The position numbers were made by a program, and so were the translations under genes. This document shows, in pieces, positions 1 through 7,206 of a DNA stretch of 16,320 nt; the first letter of the stretch is position 1; each line of letters opens with the position of its first letter. The notes beneath the pieces were generated by a model. That model had not been told where the DNA came from and searched no databases. It worked only from the letters and a program-made list of their open reading frames with translations. The stretch spans positions 1-16,320 of the forward strand of contig JAKBGL010000006.1 in NCBI GenBank assembly GCA_021833085.1. Direction: 5' to 3'. The stretch comes from Actinomycetes bacterium (GTDB lineage: Bacteria; Actinomycetota; Acidimicrobiia; Acidimicrobiales; Acidimicrobiaceae).

Positions 1-1
1 A

Positions 2-85
2 TTAGAGACGGTGAAGAAGTACATAGAAAACCAGAAACTCCCTAGACGTAAATCAGGGAGACCAAGAAAGAACGAGTTCGCTTGA
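2..85 (+). CDS. C-terminal end of an unidentified basic, possibly DNA-binding protein (5' end outside window)
   Basis: A reading frame enters from the left edge in frame 2 and stops at TGA 83-85, leaving 27 residues. The visible tail contains TVKKYIENQKLP followed by the basic RRKSGRPRKNEFA. The first part looks like the last helix of a helix-turn-helix, and the GRPRK stretch resembles the linker that follows such helices in several transposase families (IS21, IS630/Tc1-like) and AT-hooks. It is too short to assign. It could be an intact gene's 3' end, a degraded insertion-sequence remnant, or a chance open frame. It converges on the minus-strand run, which ends at 316. Confidence 0.35.
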   Translation, partial: LETVKKYIENQKLPRRKSGRPRKNEFA

Positions 86-90
86 CCTCT

Positions 91-104
91 CCCTTACGGA
101 AGGG
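91..104 (+). terminator. Weak stem-loop after the left-edge frame
   Basis: CCCTT (91-95) pairs with AAGGG (100-104) around a 4-base loop, starting 6 bases after the stop codon of the left-edge frame. No run of T follows, so it is at best a weak or Rho-assisted terminator. Confidence 0.2.
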
Positions 105-175
105 GATTGCACTCCCGTTGGTTCAAGGAATGATAAAGTAGATCCACCTATATTTCACACCGTCTCAGAGAAGCT

Positions 176-188
176 TTCCCTTTGGGAA
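176..188. terminator. Short palindrome in the convergent gap
   Basis: TTCCC (176-180), loop TTT, GGGAA (184-188). It lies in the 86-315 gap between the convergent left-edge frame and the GNAT gene and could act for either strand, but neither side has a clear U-tract. Apart from this, the 91-104 stem and the 296-319 stem, I see no RNA gene or coding signal in the 230-base gap. Confidence 0.2.
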
Positions 189-295
189 TTACTAAGATAT
201 GTTTCAGTTCCGTCGATGTCCAGGGTCATTGGTAACCAACCTTCACTCTCTGTCTAGGTGCTCTCTACTGAACCCAGGCCTGTCATAGTGACCAA

Positions 296-319
296 TCAAC
301 TGACGCATACTACAGTTAA
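296..319 (-). terminator. Stem-loop overlapping the GNAT stop codon
   Basis: TCAACTG (296-302) can pair with CAGTTAA (313-319), seven pairs with one G-T wobble on the minus transcript, around a 10-base loop. It spans the stop codon of the last gene of the minus run (316-318). No U-tract follows, so intrinsic termination is not convincing. Confidence 0.22.
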
Positions 320-789
320 CGTAACGTTTGTCTTGACATCACTAACGCTCTCGCCTTTAGTCCATAACCTTCCAGAAGGGACTTTGACGCGGCATCACCT
401 GGCAGAACAACCGTTTCGAGAGATATTGCTCCCAGCGACCTCGATACGTCAAGCATCTCTCCCAAAAGTTCATCACCAATCCCTATTCGTCGGAAAGGAG
501 TCGATACGAACAACTCCACCATTCGAAAGACATCGGTTTCCGTGAGGTAGCCCGTTGTGTAGGCAACCACTAGGCCATTGAATCTATAGAACTTTCCGCT
601 TCTAGATCTCACATTTGACAGACACTCCACAAGAATCTCTAGTTCTTCAAAAAGTGCTTGCCCACCTCGTAACACTGTAACTTCTTTTCTCATCTCCTCA
701 CGCAGCTCCGACAGGCCATCGAAGCCGTCTGTAGGATCAAACGAAAAGACTCCATTGCACGGTTGTTTTTGATCTATCGCCGACTCCAA
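316..789 (-). CDS. GNAT-family N-acetyltransferase
   Basis: A 157-residue protein of the length of a single GNAT domain. The recognisable part is the C-terminal half: a strand ending LFVSTPFRRIGIGDELL (about residues 92-108) carries the R-R-x-G-x-G acetyl-CoA pyrophosphate loop, followed by a helix and a strand ending near LLEGYGLKARALVMSR, typical of GNAT motif B. The substrate cannot be inferred. The frame opens with TTG at 789, 13 bases beyond the nearest GAGGG (803-807). An in-frame ATC at 793-795 sits 7 bases from that motif, so the true start is unclear. It follows the gene ending at 800 by 10 bases, is probably cotranscribed with it, and appears to end the minus-strand run. Confidence 0.75.
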   Translation of the reverse strand: MESAIDQKQPCNGVFSFDPTDGFDGLSELREEMRKEVTVLRGGQALFEELEILVECLSNVRSRSGKFYRFNGLVVAYTTGYLTETDVFRMVELFVSTPFRRIGIGDELLGEMLDVSRSLGAISLETVVLPGDAASKSLLEGYGLKARALVMSRQTLR

Positions 790-799
790 TTCGATGTTA

Positions 800-1387
800 T
801 TACCCTCGATCTACTGACGCATCTCGATATTGGGACAGCTTAGCAAGAACCGTACGTCTGCGACGATGATCAAGTTCGAAGCTCTCCACGTCCGCTAACT
901 GCGATGGTGTGCACTTTGCAAGTTCCACAATGACTTGATTAGCGGTAAGCGTTTCGTAGTTAGCGATGCCACCCACATTACCGGATTCATTATCACTTTT
1001 CCCAATACCGTTGTCCCCAGAACTCTGAGTCTGCACAACCTCGGCTTCGTGAGCATCGTCGTGCCCTTCAGATTTCTGCGACGACATCGTTGAATCAATA
1101 AGATGCCCAATTAGACCACCAAAGGGACCACCGACAGACTTTGCAACCATCTGTCCGACATCTTTGATCACCGTCTCCGGGTCTTGATACCTCTTCTTTG
1201 CGTAATCGACGCTCATTCTCCCTAAGAACTCCGCAGTCTTAAGTTGTCCTTCTACGAGATTCTTACCAGTTTTTGCAGCCTCCGGAGCAGCCTTAGCTAT
1301 TGCAGCAGCTAGCCCAACGGGGAAGTAAACAAGCTTCTCAATAACACTCTCGAAGTCAAACTCATTGCTACTGTCATCATCTTGCAT
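800..1387 (-). CDS. Conserved helical protein, lipid-droplet-associated-like C-terminus
   Basis: A 195-residue protein. Residues about 20-35 form an alanine-rich hydrophobic helix (FPVGLAAAIAKAAPEAA), followed by an amphipathic region and a Gly/Pro patch near 85-95 (VGGPFGGLIGH). A polar, probably disordered Ser/Glu/Asp linker covers about 100-145. The C-terminal 45 residues (LTANQVIVELAKCTPSQLADV, then ESFELDHRRRRTVLAKL) resemble the short helical module of actinobacterial lipid-droplet or phasin-like proteins, where an L-R-x-L-S...L..YE..H..R..VL pattern ends the chain. That is a pattern match from memory, so the function is unproven. The ATG at 1387 has a strong AAGGAGG 7 bases upstream, overlapping the end of the preceding gene. 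There is no signal peptide. Confidence 0.65.
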   Translation of the reverse strand: MQDDDSSNEFDFESVIEKLVYFPVGLAAAIAKAAPEAAKTGKNLVEGQLKTAEFLGRMSVDYAKKRYQDPETVIKDVGQMVAKSVGGPFGGLIGHLIDSTMSSQKSEGHDDAHEAEVVQTQSSGDNGIGKSDNESGNVGGIANYETLTANQVIVELAKCTPSQLADVESFELDHRRRRTVLAKLSQYRDASVDRG

Positions 1388-1409
1388 AAAACTACCTCCT
1401 TAGTAGAGG

Positions 1410-1934
1410 TTACACGCAATCTCGGCACAGCTCTCTAGACTTATCTGCCATCTGAATTTTGTTCTTCACCAAAAAACAAGATTGGCAAACAAATTCATCC
1501 GGTTGACGTGGTAGAACCTTAACCGCTACTTCTGTTCTATCACCTTCTAGATCTTCTTCATCCTCGTCTATTACTACTAGACGTTCTCTTAAAATTTCAT
1601 CTAAGGAGGCCTCGACCTCCTCTTCGTCCTCTTCAAAGTCTTCATCCTCGTCTTCTTCAGAGACGTCAGAATCGACCGCATCGGAGACTTCCTCAATCGG
1701 ATCTACGAGTTCTATCTCATCCAGTGAATCCTCTTCAAGGGGATCACCAAGGTCATCTTCAAATACGTCCTCTTCAAAGTCCTCGGGGAATTCATCTAAG
1801 TCGTCTTCAATAAGATCGACGTCTAAATCACCGAGATCGTCTTCAAAGTCTTCTACCTGTGGATCTAGTTCTTCTATCTCCTCAACTTCGGCGCTCGACT
1901 TTTCAACTTTGTTAATATTCTTCTTCCTTGCCAT
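1410..1934 (-). CDS. DUF4193-family zinc protein with a long acidic N-terminal extension
   Basis: A 174-residue protein from the ATG at 1934, which has AGAAGG 5 bases upstream; a GTG two codons earlier lies inside that motif and is less likely. After a short basic start (MARKKNINK), residues about 15-130 are dominated by Glu and Asp, with the heptad FEDDLGD occurring twice (about 30-36 and 58-64). The C-terminal 45 residues match the actinobacterial DUF4193 core: VKVLPRQPDEFVCQSCFLV, then CRDCV, giving a C-x2-C...C-x2-C zinc site (Cys150, 153, 170, 173). Known family members are about 100 residues, so most of the acidic region is extra. The biochemical role of the family is unknown. The gene lies between a tandem ThyX-like gene and a helical protein. 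Confidence 0.8.
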   Translation of the reverse strand: MARKKNINKVEKSSAEVEEIEELDPQVEDFEDDLGDLDVDLIEDDLDEFPEDFEEDVFEDDLGDPLEEDSLDEIELVDPIEEVSDAVDSDVSEEDEDEDFEEDEEEVEASLDEILRERLVVIDEDEEDLEGDRTEVAVKVLPRQPDEFVCQSCFLVKNKIQMADKSRELCRDCV

Positions 1935-1972
1935 ATTCACCTTCTAGACCAAAGTTCCGCGCTGATACTACC

Positions 1973-1990
1973 CGTTACAATTTCGTTACA
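1973..1990 (-). promoter_or_regulatory. Direct repeat TGTAACG spaced 11 bases, upstream of the DUF4193 gene
   Basis: On the minus strand TGTAACG occurs at 1990-1984 and again at 1979-1973, an 11-base period, so both copies face the same side of the helix. A TAGTAT hexamer lies just downstream, 39 bases or so before the ATG at 1934. The layout suits an activator or repressor site at a promoter, but no known regulator is implied. Confidence 0.35.
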
Positions 1991-2017
1991 TGCACTTTGA
2001 AAGTACTTTTACCTAAG

Positions 2018-3625
2018 TCAGTTTGAATTTTTCAAGCGCTTTATCTCATTTTCACGTTCATCTTGAAGTCTCCCTAACTCGTAGTTTCCATAATCTACAT
2101 ACGACATAGCCTCACTAACAAGATTATGCTCCGCTATATTTCCAATTAATTGATGCATAGATTGCGCAATTCTACGATAATTCTCATGTCCAGCAGCCTG
2201 TGACCGTAGTTCAACGAGGTGCATCAATTCTCGCGCATTTACATGGAGACGGAATCGGATGCGATACGCCATCGGAACCACATACGCCGCCACCTCCCTT
2301 GAGATGTGTTTCGCCAAGAGGTCATAGAGGTCCTTGGTCGACCTCATTGCATGTGTATATGGATCGATCTGTTGGGCCTGTTTTACCAGTTCGGGAACTA
2401 CATAGCCAAGGACGGGATCAATTCCAACCCACTCTGGCGTCAACATCCGGTGTCGCTGCAGGTCACGGAAGGCTCCATAGTCACTTACGATTTCAAAGGT
2501 ATAGTTAGCAACCTCGAACGCCCTGCCGGGTTTATGGCGTCGATTCTCCCGCTCGCCTAAGTACTCCTGGAAAAGTCTAAGCCGTTCTTCCTCCGACAGA
2601 GCCTCCACCAGCACACTCACTTCCTCATTTGCAAGACCGCTGTACTCGAATACAATCGCTTCTAGGATCTTGTTCTCCGCTTGACTGTCGAAGGCAATCA
2701 AGCGAACACTAGAGTCGTTGCTTCTATCCGCAACCACAACTCCAGCAGCCAACTCATCTACAATGGCACTGACGCGGCGGCGCTTTTTTGATCGATACTC
2801 AACCCAGACTCCCCCGCGGTCAGGACGATCAAGTCGAGACAGAAACGATGGAATCACTTTTTGTAGTTCATTCAATATCAGTTCCGCAAATACATTTGCC
2901 TCACTAAGTGGATGAGCCCGAAGTCGCATTACCAAATATTCATAAGATTGAGGTGTTCCATAGATGCCTAAATTGGATAGGGTACCGACTGGTAGAACTC
3001 CTCTAGCGGTATCGAACGCAACTGCCCTCAGAGAACGTACTACCTCTGGTTCCTGAGGATCTCCATAGCGTTCCACAAAGTGTTCGAACACACGACCTTG
3101 GATCGATATATAACTTTCAAACAATCCGTTCATGCGTTCCTCATATAGTTGTTCAAACTCAGTTGATACAACTTCATCTGGAACGACATACCTAAATCTT
3201 CCGCTGCTATTGCGATCACCAAAGTTCAAGTACCTAGTGGACTGTTCTAGAAACGACATGAGTCTACTTCTTTCAAGTACCTTCGTCAGCACGTTCGAGA
3301 CCTGTTCGCAGGCGACGTGAACTCCACCGAGTTGTGCGACAGAATCATCTCCGTACTCTAAGATCACCCTGTCGAAAAGCTTCTCAGAACGCTTTAGGCC
3401 AACCGTTGTCACGATAGCGCTCCCAATTGAAGAGGCAGAGTCGTAGAACTCATCCAAGAACAGACGTCTCAGAGACTTATTGGTTCGAGAGTATCTAGCA
3501 AATAGCGCTGCCTTTACCGTCTCTGGAAGGTTTATTAGTGCAAAAACCGGACCATCGACATTCGTAAAAAAGTTTGAGAGTATCCCTCGTTCTTCATCTG
3601 AAAACTCTTCCCGACTAAAGTACAT
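2018..3625 (-). CDS. Tandem ThyX-like (FAD-dependent thymidylate synthase fold) protein, both motifs degenerate
   Basis: A 535-residue protein, more than twice the roughly 220-250 of a normal ThyX. Two ThyX-like halves are visible. In the N-terminal half (about 40-265) the signature RHRxxSxNExSxRY reads RSRLMSFLEQSTRY (119-132): the His and Asn are replaced but Ser, Glu, Ser and Arg-Tyr remain. In the C-terminal half (about 310-505) RHR (391-393) is kept but is followed by MLTPEWVGID instead of the S-N-E-S-R pattern. The late ThyX helix is recognisable as MHLVELRSQAAGHENYRRIA. Canonical ThyX makes dTMP from dUMP with FAD and methylene-folate. Here either half alone looks incomplete, so the protein may be a diverged enzyme with a composite site or a non-catalytic paralogue. 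The ATG at 3625 has GAGG 7 bases upstream; a GTG immediately precedes it. Confidence 0.8.
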   Translation of the reverse strand: MYFSREEFSDEERGILSNFFTNVDGPVFALINLPETVKAALFARYSRTNKSLRRLFLDEFYDSASSIGSAIVTTVGLKRSEKLFDRVILEYGDDSVAQLGGVHVACEQVSNVLTKVLERSRLMSFLEQSTRYLNFGDRNSSGRFRYVVPDEVVSTEFEQLYEERMNGLFESYISIQGRVFEHFVERYGDPQEPEVVRSLRAVAFDTARGVLPVGTLSNLGIYGTPQSYEYLVMRLRAHPLSEANVFAELILNELQKVIPSFLSRLDRPDRGGVWVEYRSKKRRRVSAIVDELAAGVVVADRSNDSSVRLIAFDSQAENKILEAIVFEYSGLANEEVSVLVEALSEEERLRLFQEYLGERENRRHKPGRAFEVANYTFEIVSDYGAFRDLQRHRMLTPEWVGIDPVLGYVVPELVKQAQQIDPYTHAMRSTKDLYDLLAKHISREVAAYVVPMAYRIRFRLHVNARELMHLVELRSQAAGHENYRRIAQSMHQLIGNIAEHNLVSEAMSYVDYGNYELGRLQDERENEIKRLKNSN

Positions 3626-3743
3626 CACTCAACCTCAGGTTCCTACCGTTCACCATCCATGAGACTCTACCTCCCAGAGACAGTCACATGCTCCTTCCAT
3701 CTCGATGAATGGATAATATCGGCATCACCTTACAACAAAGCAG

Positions 3744-6413
3744 TTACAACTCAGAAGAGGCAAAAAACACTTGAGACGACAAAGCTACCACACCTCGAAG
3801 ACATGCCTCGATCGCCTCAGAAGCCGCTTGTGCGGTAACTTGTTGTGGAGCGACCTCACTTATCTGGCGTAAAAGGTCGATCGTCTGCTTAATGTTACGC
3901 ACGAAGTCTCCAGGAGGAATGCCTGTGCCTTTTAGCGAACGACCAAGATCTTCCCCAGACGCCCAAAGGTACGTAACCCCAGCGAACCCACCATCTGGAG
4001 CTTTCGTTAATGGAAGGCGCGACGCCGACTCAATTTTTACCAACTCTCGCCACATCGACGAAAGCGACGCGAACCTCTTAGATACCTCTTTATTTGGTAG
4101 ATCCGTAAGATCTCTATAGTTTGGTTTCGATTCGTAAGTAAGGGTAGAGACTAGAGCCGCCAATGAAGAGGGCGATAGATTGTCAAACAAATTCGCCTCG
4201 ATCGCCAAAGAACACAAAAGATCCGACTCTGAGTATATCCGCGAAAGCCTCTCACCTTTATCCGTTAGCGACCAGTTGCTGACGTATCCATAGAACTCCA
4301 ATACCTCCAGTACTCGATTTAACTGCAATGCTAAAGACTCGATCTTGGACTTAATTCTCATCTCAACGTCGTTTACGCGATGTCGAAAGCGCTGGAGTTT
4401 CTTGAAAGAGGCCACATGCTCATCGAAATGCCTACAAGCGCTAAAGAGATCTAACGTACCCAATGCGCTCGGTTCGTCTTTTTGGCCTGATTCTTCAGCT
4501 TCATTTGAGAACGACGGCTCTCCTAACTCTGTCCCGTCAACAGGGGAGTTTTTCAATAGATCAGAGACCTTCCAGCGAAACTCCTTAGAGCTAGGATCAT
4601 ACGGAGTCGGAAGGTTTATCCATCCCACTGAATTCAGGTATTCAGAGTGAAGGCTACCAACGCGATACGCCCTTGATGAGCTAGACACCAAGGTCAGTTT
4701 CACACGATTTTTAGAACGAATACCGATCGAAACCACTGCTAGTCTCACACGTTTACTTCGATCACGTGCACTTGGAGCACTTAGGACTGTACCTACTCTA
4801 ACTCGGCGAAGGTCGAACTCCGATTTATCTGGGTGCGCCTTCTTTGTGTCGTGCCTCTGGAGAACACGATCCATCTCTTTTCTTTCAAGATAGTCGACGA
4901 CATCACCGAATTCACATGTAAGCGACTCTTCCACAGCGTTGAGGCGTCTACGGGTACGCGCCAACTCCGCTTCAAGCTCTACAACCTCTGAATCTGCGCT
5001 GTATTGAGCGAACGACAGATTCAACAGATGCCTGGCAGTGTCCGGAAGGTATCTTTTGACTAAGTTAGAAGCCATGTTGTAGGTAGGCCTAAAAGATGAT
5101 CGGATTGGATACGACCTGTTTTGTGCGAGCGAGGCGGCCTGCACGAACGTAGTAGAAGGGTTCCAAAGTACATGACAATAGCCGACATCATCTATCCCGC
5201 GACGTCCAGCTCTACCTGCTAACTGAGTATATTCACCGCCACTTAGAAGGACGTGTCGTTCACCGTTGAACTTTGTAAGCTTTTCAATCACGACTGAACG
5301 TGCCGGCATATTAATACCCAACGAAAGTGTCTCCGTTGCAAAGACGACCTTAACCAATGCTCTTTCGAAACAAGCCTCTACAACCTCACGAAACGGTGGC
5401 ACCATGCCGGCGTGGTGAGCAGCAATACCCGCGTCAAGCGCGGCCATAAACTCTTCAAAGTGCAGGGAGGACAGGTCTTCATCGGAGAGATTGGCTAGAT
5501 GGACATCAACTACCTTTCGGATCTCGTCGCGTTCATATGAAGTTGTAAGCCGCATCCCGCTGTTTAGTGACTCTCTCACCGCCTCATCGCACCCTGCCCG
5601 AGAAAAGATAAAGTAAATAACGGGAAGTCGATCTTCTTCGTTCAACAACGATATAACTCTTGATCGTTTTGGTTGAAAAGCCTTAGGTCTCCCGCGTCGC
5701 TTAAAGGGCGCTTCTGCCAGCCAAGGAGCGTCATAGTAGACCCCCTGCGGGTTAGGTCTATCGTCGATAAATGTATCTATCACCTCCAGCGAATTCGATC
5801 TTTTGTCACCCACCACGTATCGGTGCTGAAGTTCAACTGGACGAGTCTCTTCGATCACAGCCTCCATCGAGCCTCGGACAGTACGCATCCAGTGTGCAAA
5901 CTCCTCTGCATTAGAGACGGTAGCAGAGAGACATACCAACGAAATAGTCGGCGGCAGGTGAATAATCACCTCCTCCCACACCGCTCCCCTATAAGGATTT
6001 TGAAGATAGTGGACCTCGTCAAGAACGACTAGACCGAGTTCGCTAAGGTCATGATTATCCGCATAGATCATGTTACGGAGAACTTCAGTGGTCATGACTA
6101 CGATCGGTGCGTCAGCACGTATCGAGTTGTCACCAGTCAATAGCCCTACCTGGTCTGCTCCAAAGTATGCACAGAACTCCAAGTACTTTTGATTCGAGAG
6201 GGCCTTTAGGGGCGTTGTATAGAAGGATCTCTTCCGCTCGAACAACGTTTTAAAGATCGCATAAACCCCAACAAGAGTCTTTCCAGACCCTGTGGGCGCT
6301 GCCACAAGAACCGACTCGCCCGAGTCCAAGAGATCTATCGAACGTTCTTGGAACTCGTCTAGCTCAAAGTCCACCGAACCAAGAAACTGCTTAAGTAAGC
6401 TGCTATCTGCCAC
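3744..6413 (-). CDS. helY: Ski2/Mtr4-like DEVH-box RNA helicase (HelY type)
   Basis: An 889-residue superfamily 2 helicase, close in length to mycobacterial HelY (about 900). Motif I is APTGSGKT (39-46), motif II DEVH (132-135), motif III SAT (163-165) and motif VI QLAGRAGRRG (397-406). Between about 450 and 640 lies a variable beta-rich region, and the last 200 residues form a helical DSHCT-type C-terminus (SSLAALVSTLTYESKP region). These features define Ski2/Mtr4-type ATP-dependent 3'-5' RNA unwinding enzymes; the bacterial members' substrates are poorly known. The gene opens with GTG at 6413, 12 bases after tatC, with no clear Shine-Dalgarno, which suggests translational coupling. The helY-tatC-tatA order is the same as in mycobacteria. 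Confidence 0.9.
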   Translation of the reverse strand: MADSSLLKQFLGSVDFELDEFQERSIDLLDSGESVLVAAPTGSGKTLVGVYAIFKTLFERKRSFYTTPLKALSNQKYLEFCAYFGADQVGLLTGDNSIRADAPIVVMTTEVLRNMIYADNHDLSELGLVVLDEVHYLQNPYRGAVWEEVIIHLPPTISLVCLSATVSNAEEFAHWMRTVRGSMEAVIEETRPVELQHRYVVGDKRSNSLEVIDTFIDDRPNPQGVYYDAPWLAEAPFKRRGRPKAFQPKRSRVISLLNEEDRLPVIYFIFSRAGCDEAVRESLNSGMRLTTSYERDEIRKVVDVHLANLSDEDLSSLHFEEFMAALDAGIAAHHAGMVPPFREVVEACFERALVKVVFATETLSLGINMPARSVVIEKLTKFNGERHVLLSGGEYTQLAGRAGRRGIDDVGYCHVLWNPSTTFVQAASLAQNRSYPIRSSFRPTYNMASNLVKRYLPDTARHLLNLSFAQYSADSEVVELEAELARTRRRLNAVEESLTCEFGDVVDYLERKEMDRVLQRHDTKKAHPDKSEFDLRRVRVGTVLSAPSARDRSKRVRLAVVSIGIRSKNRVKLTLVSSSSRAYRVGSLHSEYLNSVGWINLPTPYDPSSKEFRWKVSDLLKNSPVDGTELGEPSFSNEAEESGQKDEPSALGTLDLFSACRHFDEHVASFKKLQRFRHRVNDVEMRIKSKIESLALQLNRVLEVLEFYGYVSNWSLTDKGERLSRIYSESDLLCSLAIEANLFDNLSPSSLAALVSTLTYESKPNYRDLTDLPNKEVSKRFASLSSMWRELVKIESASRLPLTKAPDGGFAGVTYLWASGEDLGRSLKGTGIPPGDFVRNIKQTIDLLRQISEVAPQQVTAQAASEAIEACLRGVVALSSQVFFASSEL

Positions 6414-6425
6414 GCTACGTTTATG

Positions 6426-7199
6426 CTAGCCGCCCGATACCTCACTTACCCTACCTCTCGTCAAAAGTCGTCCTATAAGTATCGACAACTCATAAAAAAT
6501 AACAAGCGGAATTGTAAGTGCAAAAAGTGAGTAAGGATCTGAGCTGGGAATGAAGATCGCCCCAGCAGCGAAGATGAGCACAATAGCCCACCTTCTAGAC
6601 TTAGCCAACTTCGCCGGCGTAACCACGCCGAGCAACTCTAAACTGACAAGAATGACGGGAAATTCGAAAGCAGCTCCAAAGGCCACCATCAACACCACTA
6701 TAAAACCCAGGTAACTTTGAGGGGTGTAAAGTGGGTGAATCTGCGGACCGGCCGCTCCCTGAAGAAACAGTAGTGCCTTGGGAAACACCACGTAGGCTAC
6801 GTAAGCACCAACCATAAATAACAAAAAAGAGACAAGGACAAAGGGGATCGCGTACTTCTTCTCAGCCTTTTTCAGGCCGGGAGCTATAAACGCCCATACT
6901 TGATACATGACAACTGGAAGCGCAATAAACAGTCCACCAAATGCCGATATCTTAACCCTCCACGTGAAACCGTCTAGCGGGCCATTGACATAGAGTTCAC
7001 AGTGATTCGATCCGTCGACTACACACAGTGGGTGCATAAAGAATCGGAGGACGCTGTCATAGAACGCGTAGGCCACAATTGCCCCAAGAGTCACGGCGAA
7101 GGCTGAGATAACTAGCCTTTTCCTTAACTCAGCAAGATGTTCTACCAGCGTCATTGCGTCTGGATCTGAACGCTTCTTCCTCAAAATCTTAGCCAACAC
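6426..7199 (-). CDS. tatC: Twin-arginine translocase subunit TatC
   Basis: A 257-residue integral membrane protein with six predicted transmembrane helices (about 28-48, 80-102, 117-138, 160-185, 203-217 and 221-242). It has the cytoplasmic N-terminal motif HLAELRKRL (21-29) and the first-loop motif PVVMYQVWAFIAPGLKKAEK; the Glu near 113 corresponds to the signal-peptide-contacting Glu of E. coli TatC. The segment PSSDPYSLFALTIPLVIFYE between the last helices is also typical. TatC recognises the RR signal peptide of folded exported proteins and works with TatA/B in the inner membrane. The GTG start at 7199 lies 7 bases after the tatA-like stop, with only a weak GAGAAG upstream, so the two are probably coupled. 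Confidence 0.95.
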   Translation of the reverse strand: MLAKILRKKRSDPDAMTLVEHLAELRKRLVISAFAVTLGAIVAYAFYDSVLRFFMHPLCVVDGSNHCELYVNGPLDGFTWRVKISAFGGLFIALPVVMYQVWAFIAPGLKKAEKKYAIPFVLVSFLLFMVGAYVAYVVFPKALLFLQGAAGPQIHPLYTPQSYLGFIVVLMVAFGAAFEFPVILVSLELLGVVTPAKLAKSRRWAIVLIFAAGAIFIPSSDPYSLFALTIPLVIFYELSILIGRLLTRGRVSEVSGG

Positions 7200-7206
7200 A
7201 GTCTTC

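Noticed and set aside
86..315. Possible tRNA or small RNA gene in the left gap (a GGTTCAAGG string near 119-128)
   Set aside because: No flanking T-stem, anticodon arm or acceptor pairing could be built on either strand.
258..545. Plus-strand 95-codon frame from a GTG
   Set aside because: It lies mostly antisense to the GNAT gene, whose frame has recognisable family motifs; its own translation shows no domain and no good ribosome site.
895..1110. Minus-strand 71-codon frame overlapping the helical protein
   Set aside because: Entirely within a gene with a strong Shine-Dalgarno and a plausible C-terminal module; this frame has neither.
5673..6032. Plus-strand 119-codon frame inside the helicase gene
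   Set aside because: Shadow of the helicase coding frame, which carries conserved motifs through this region.
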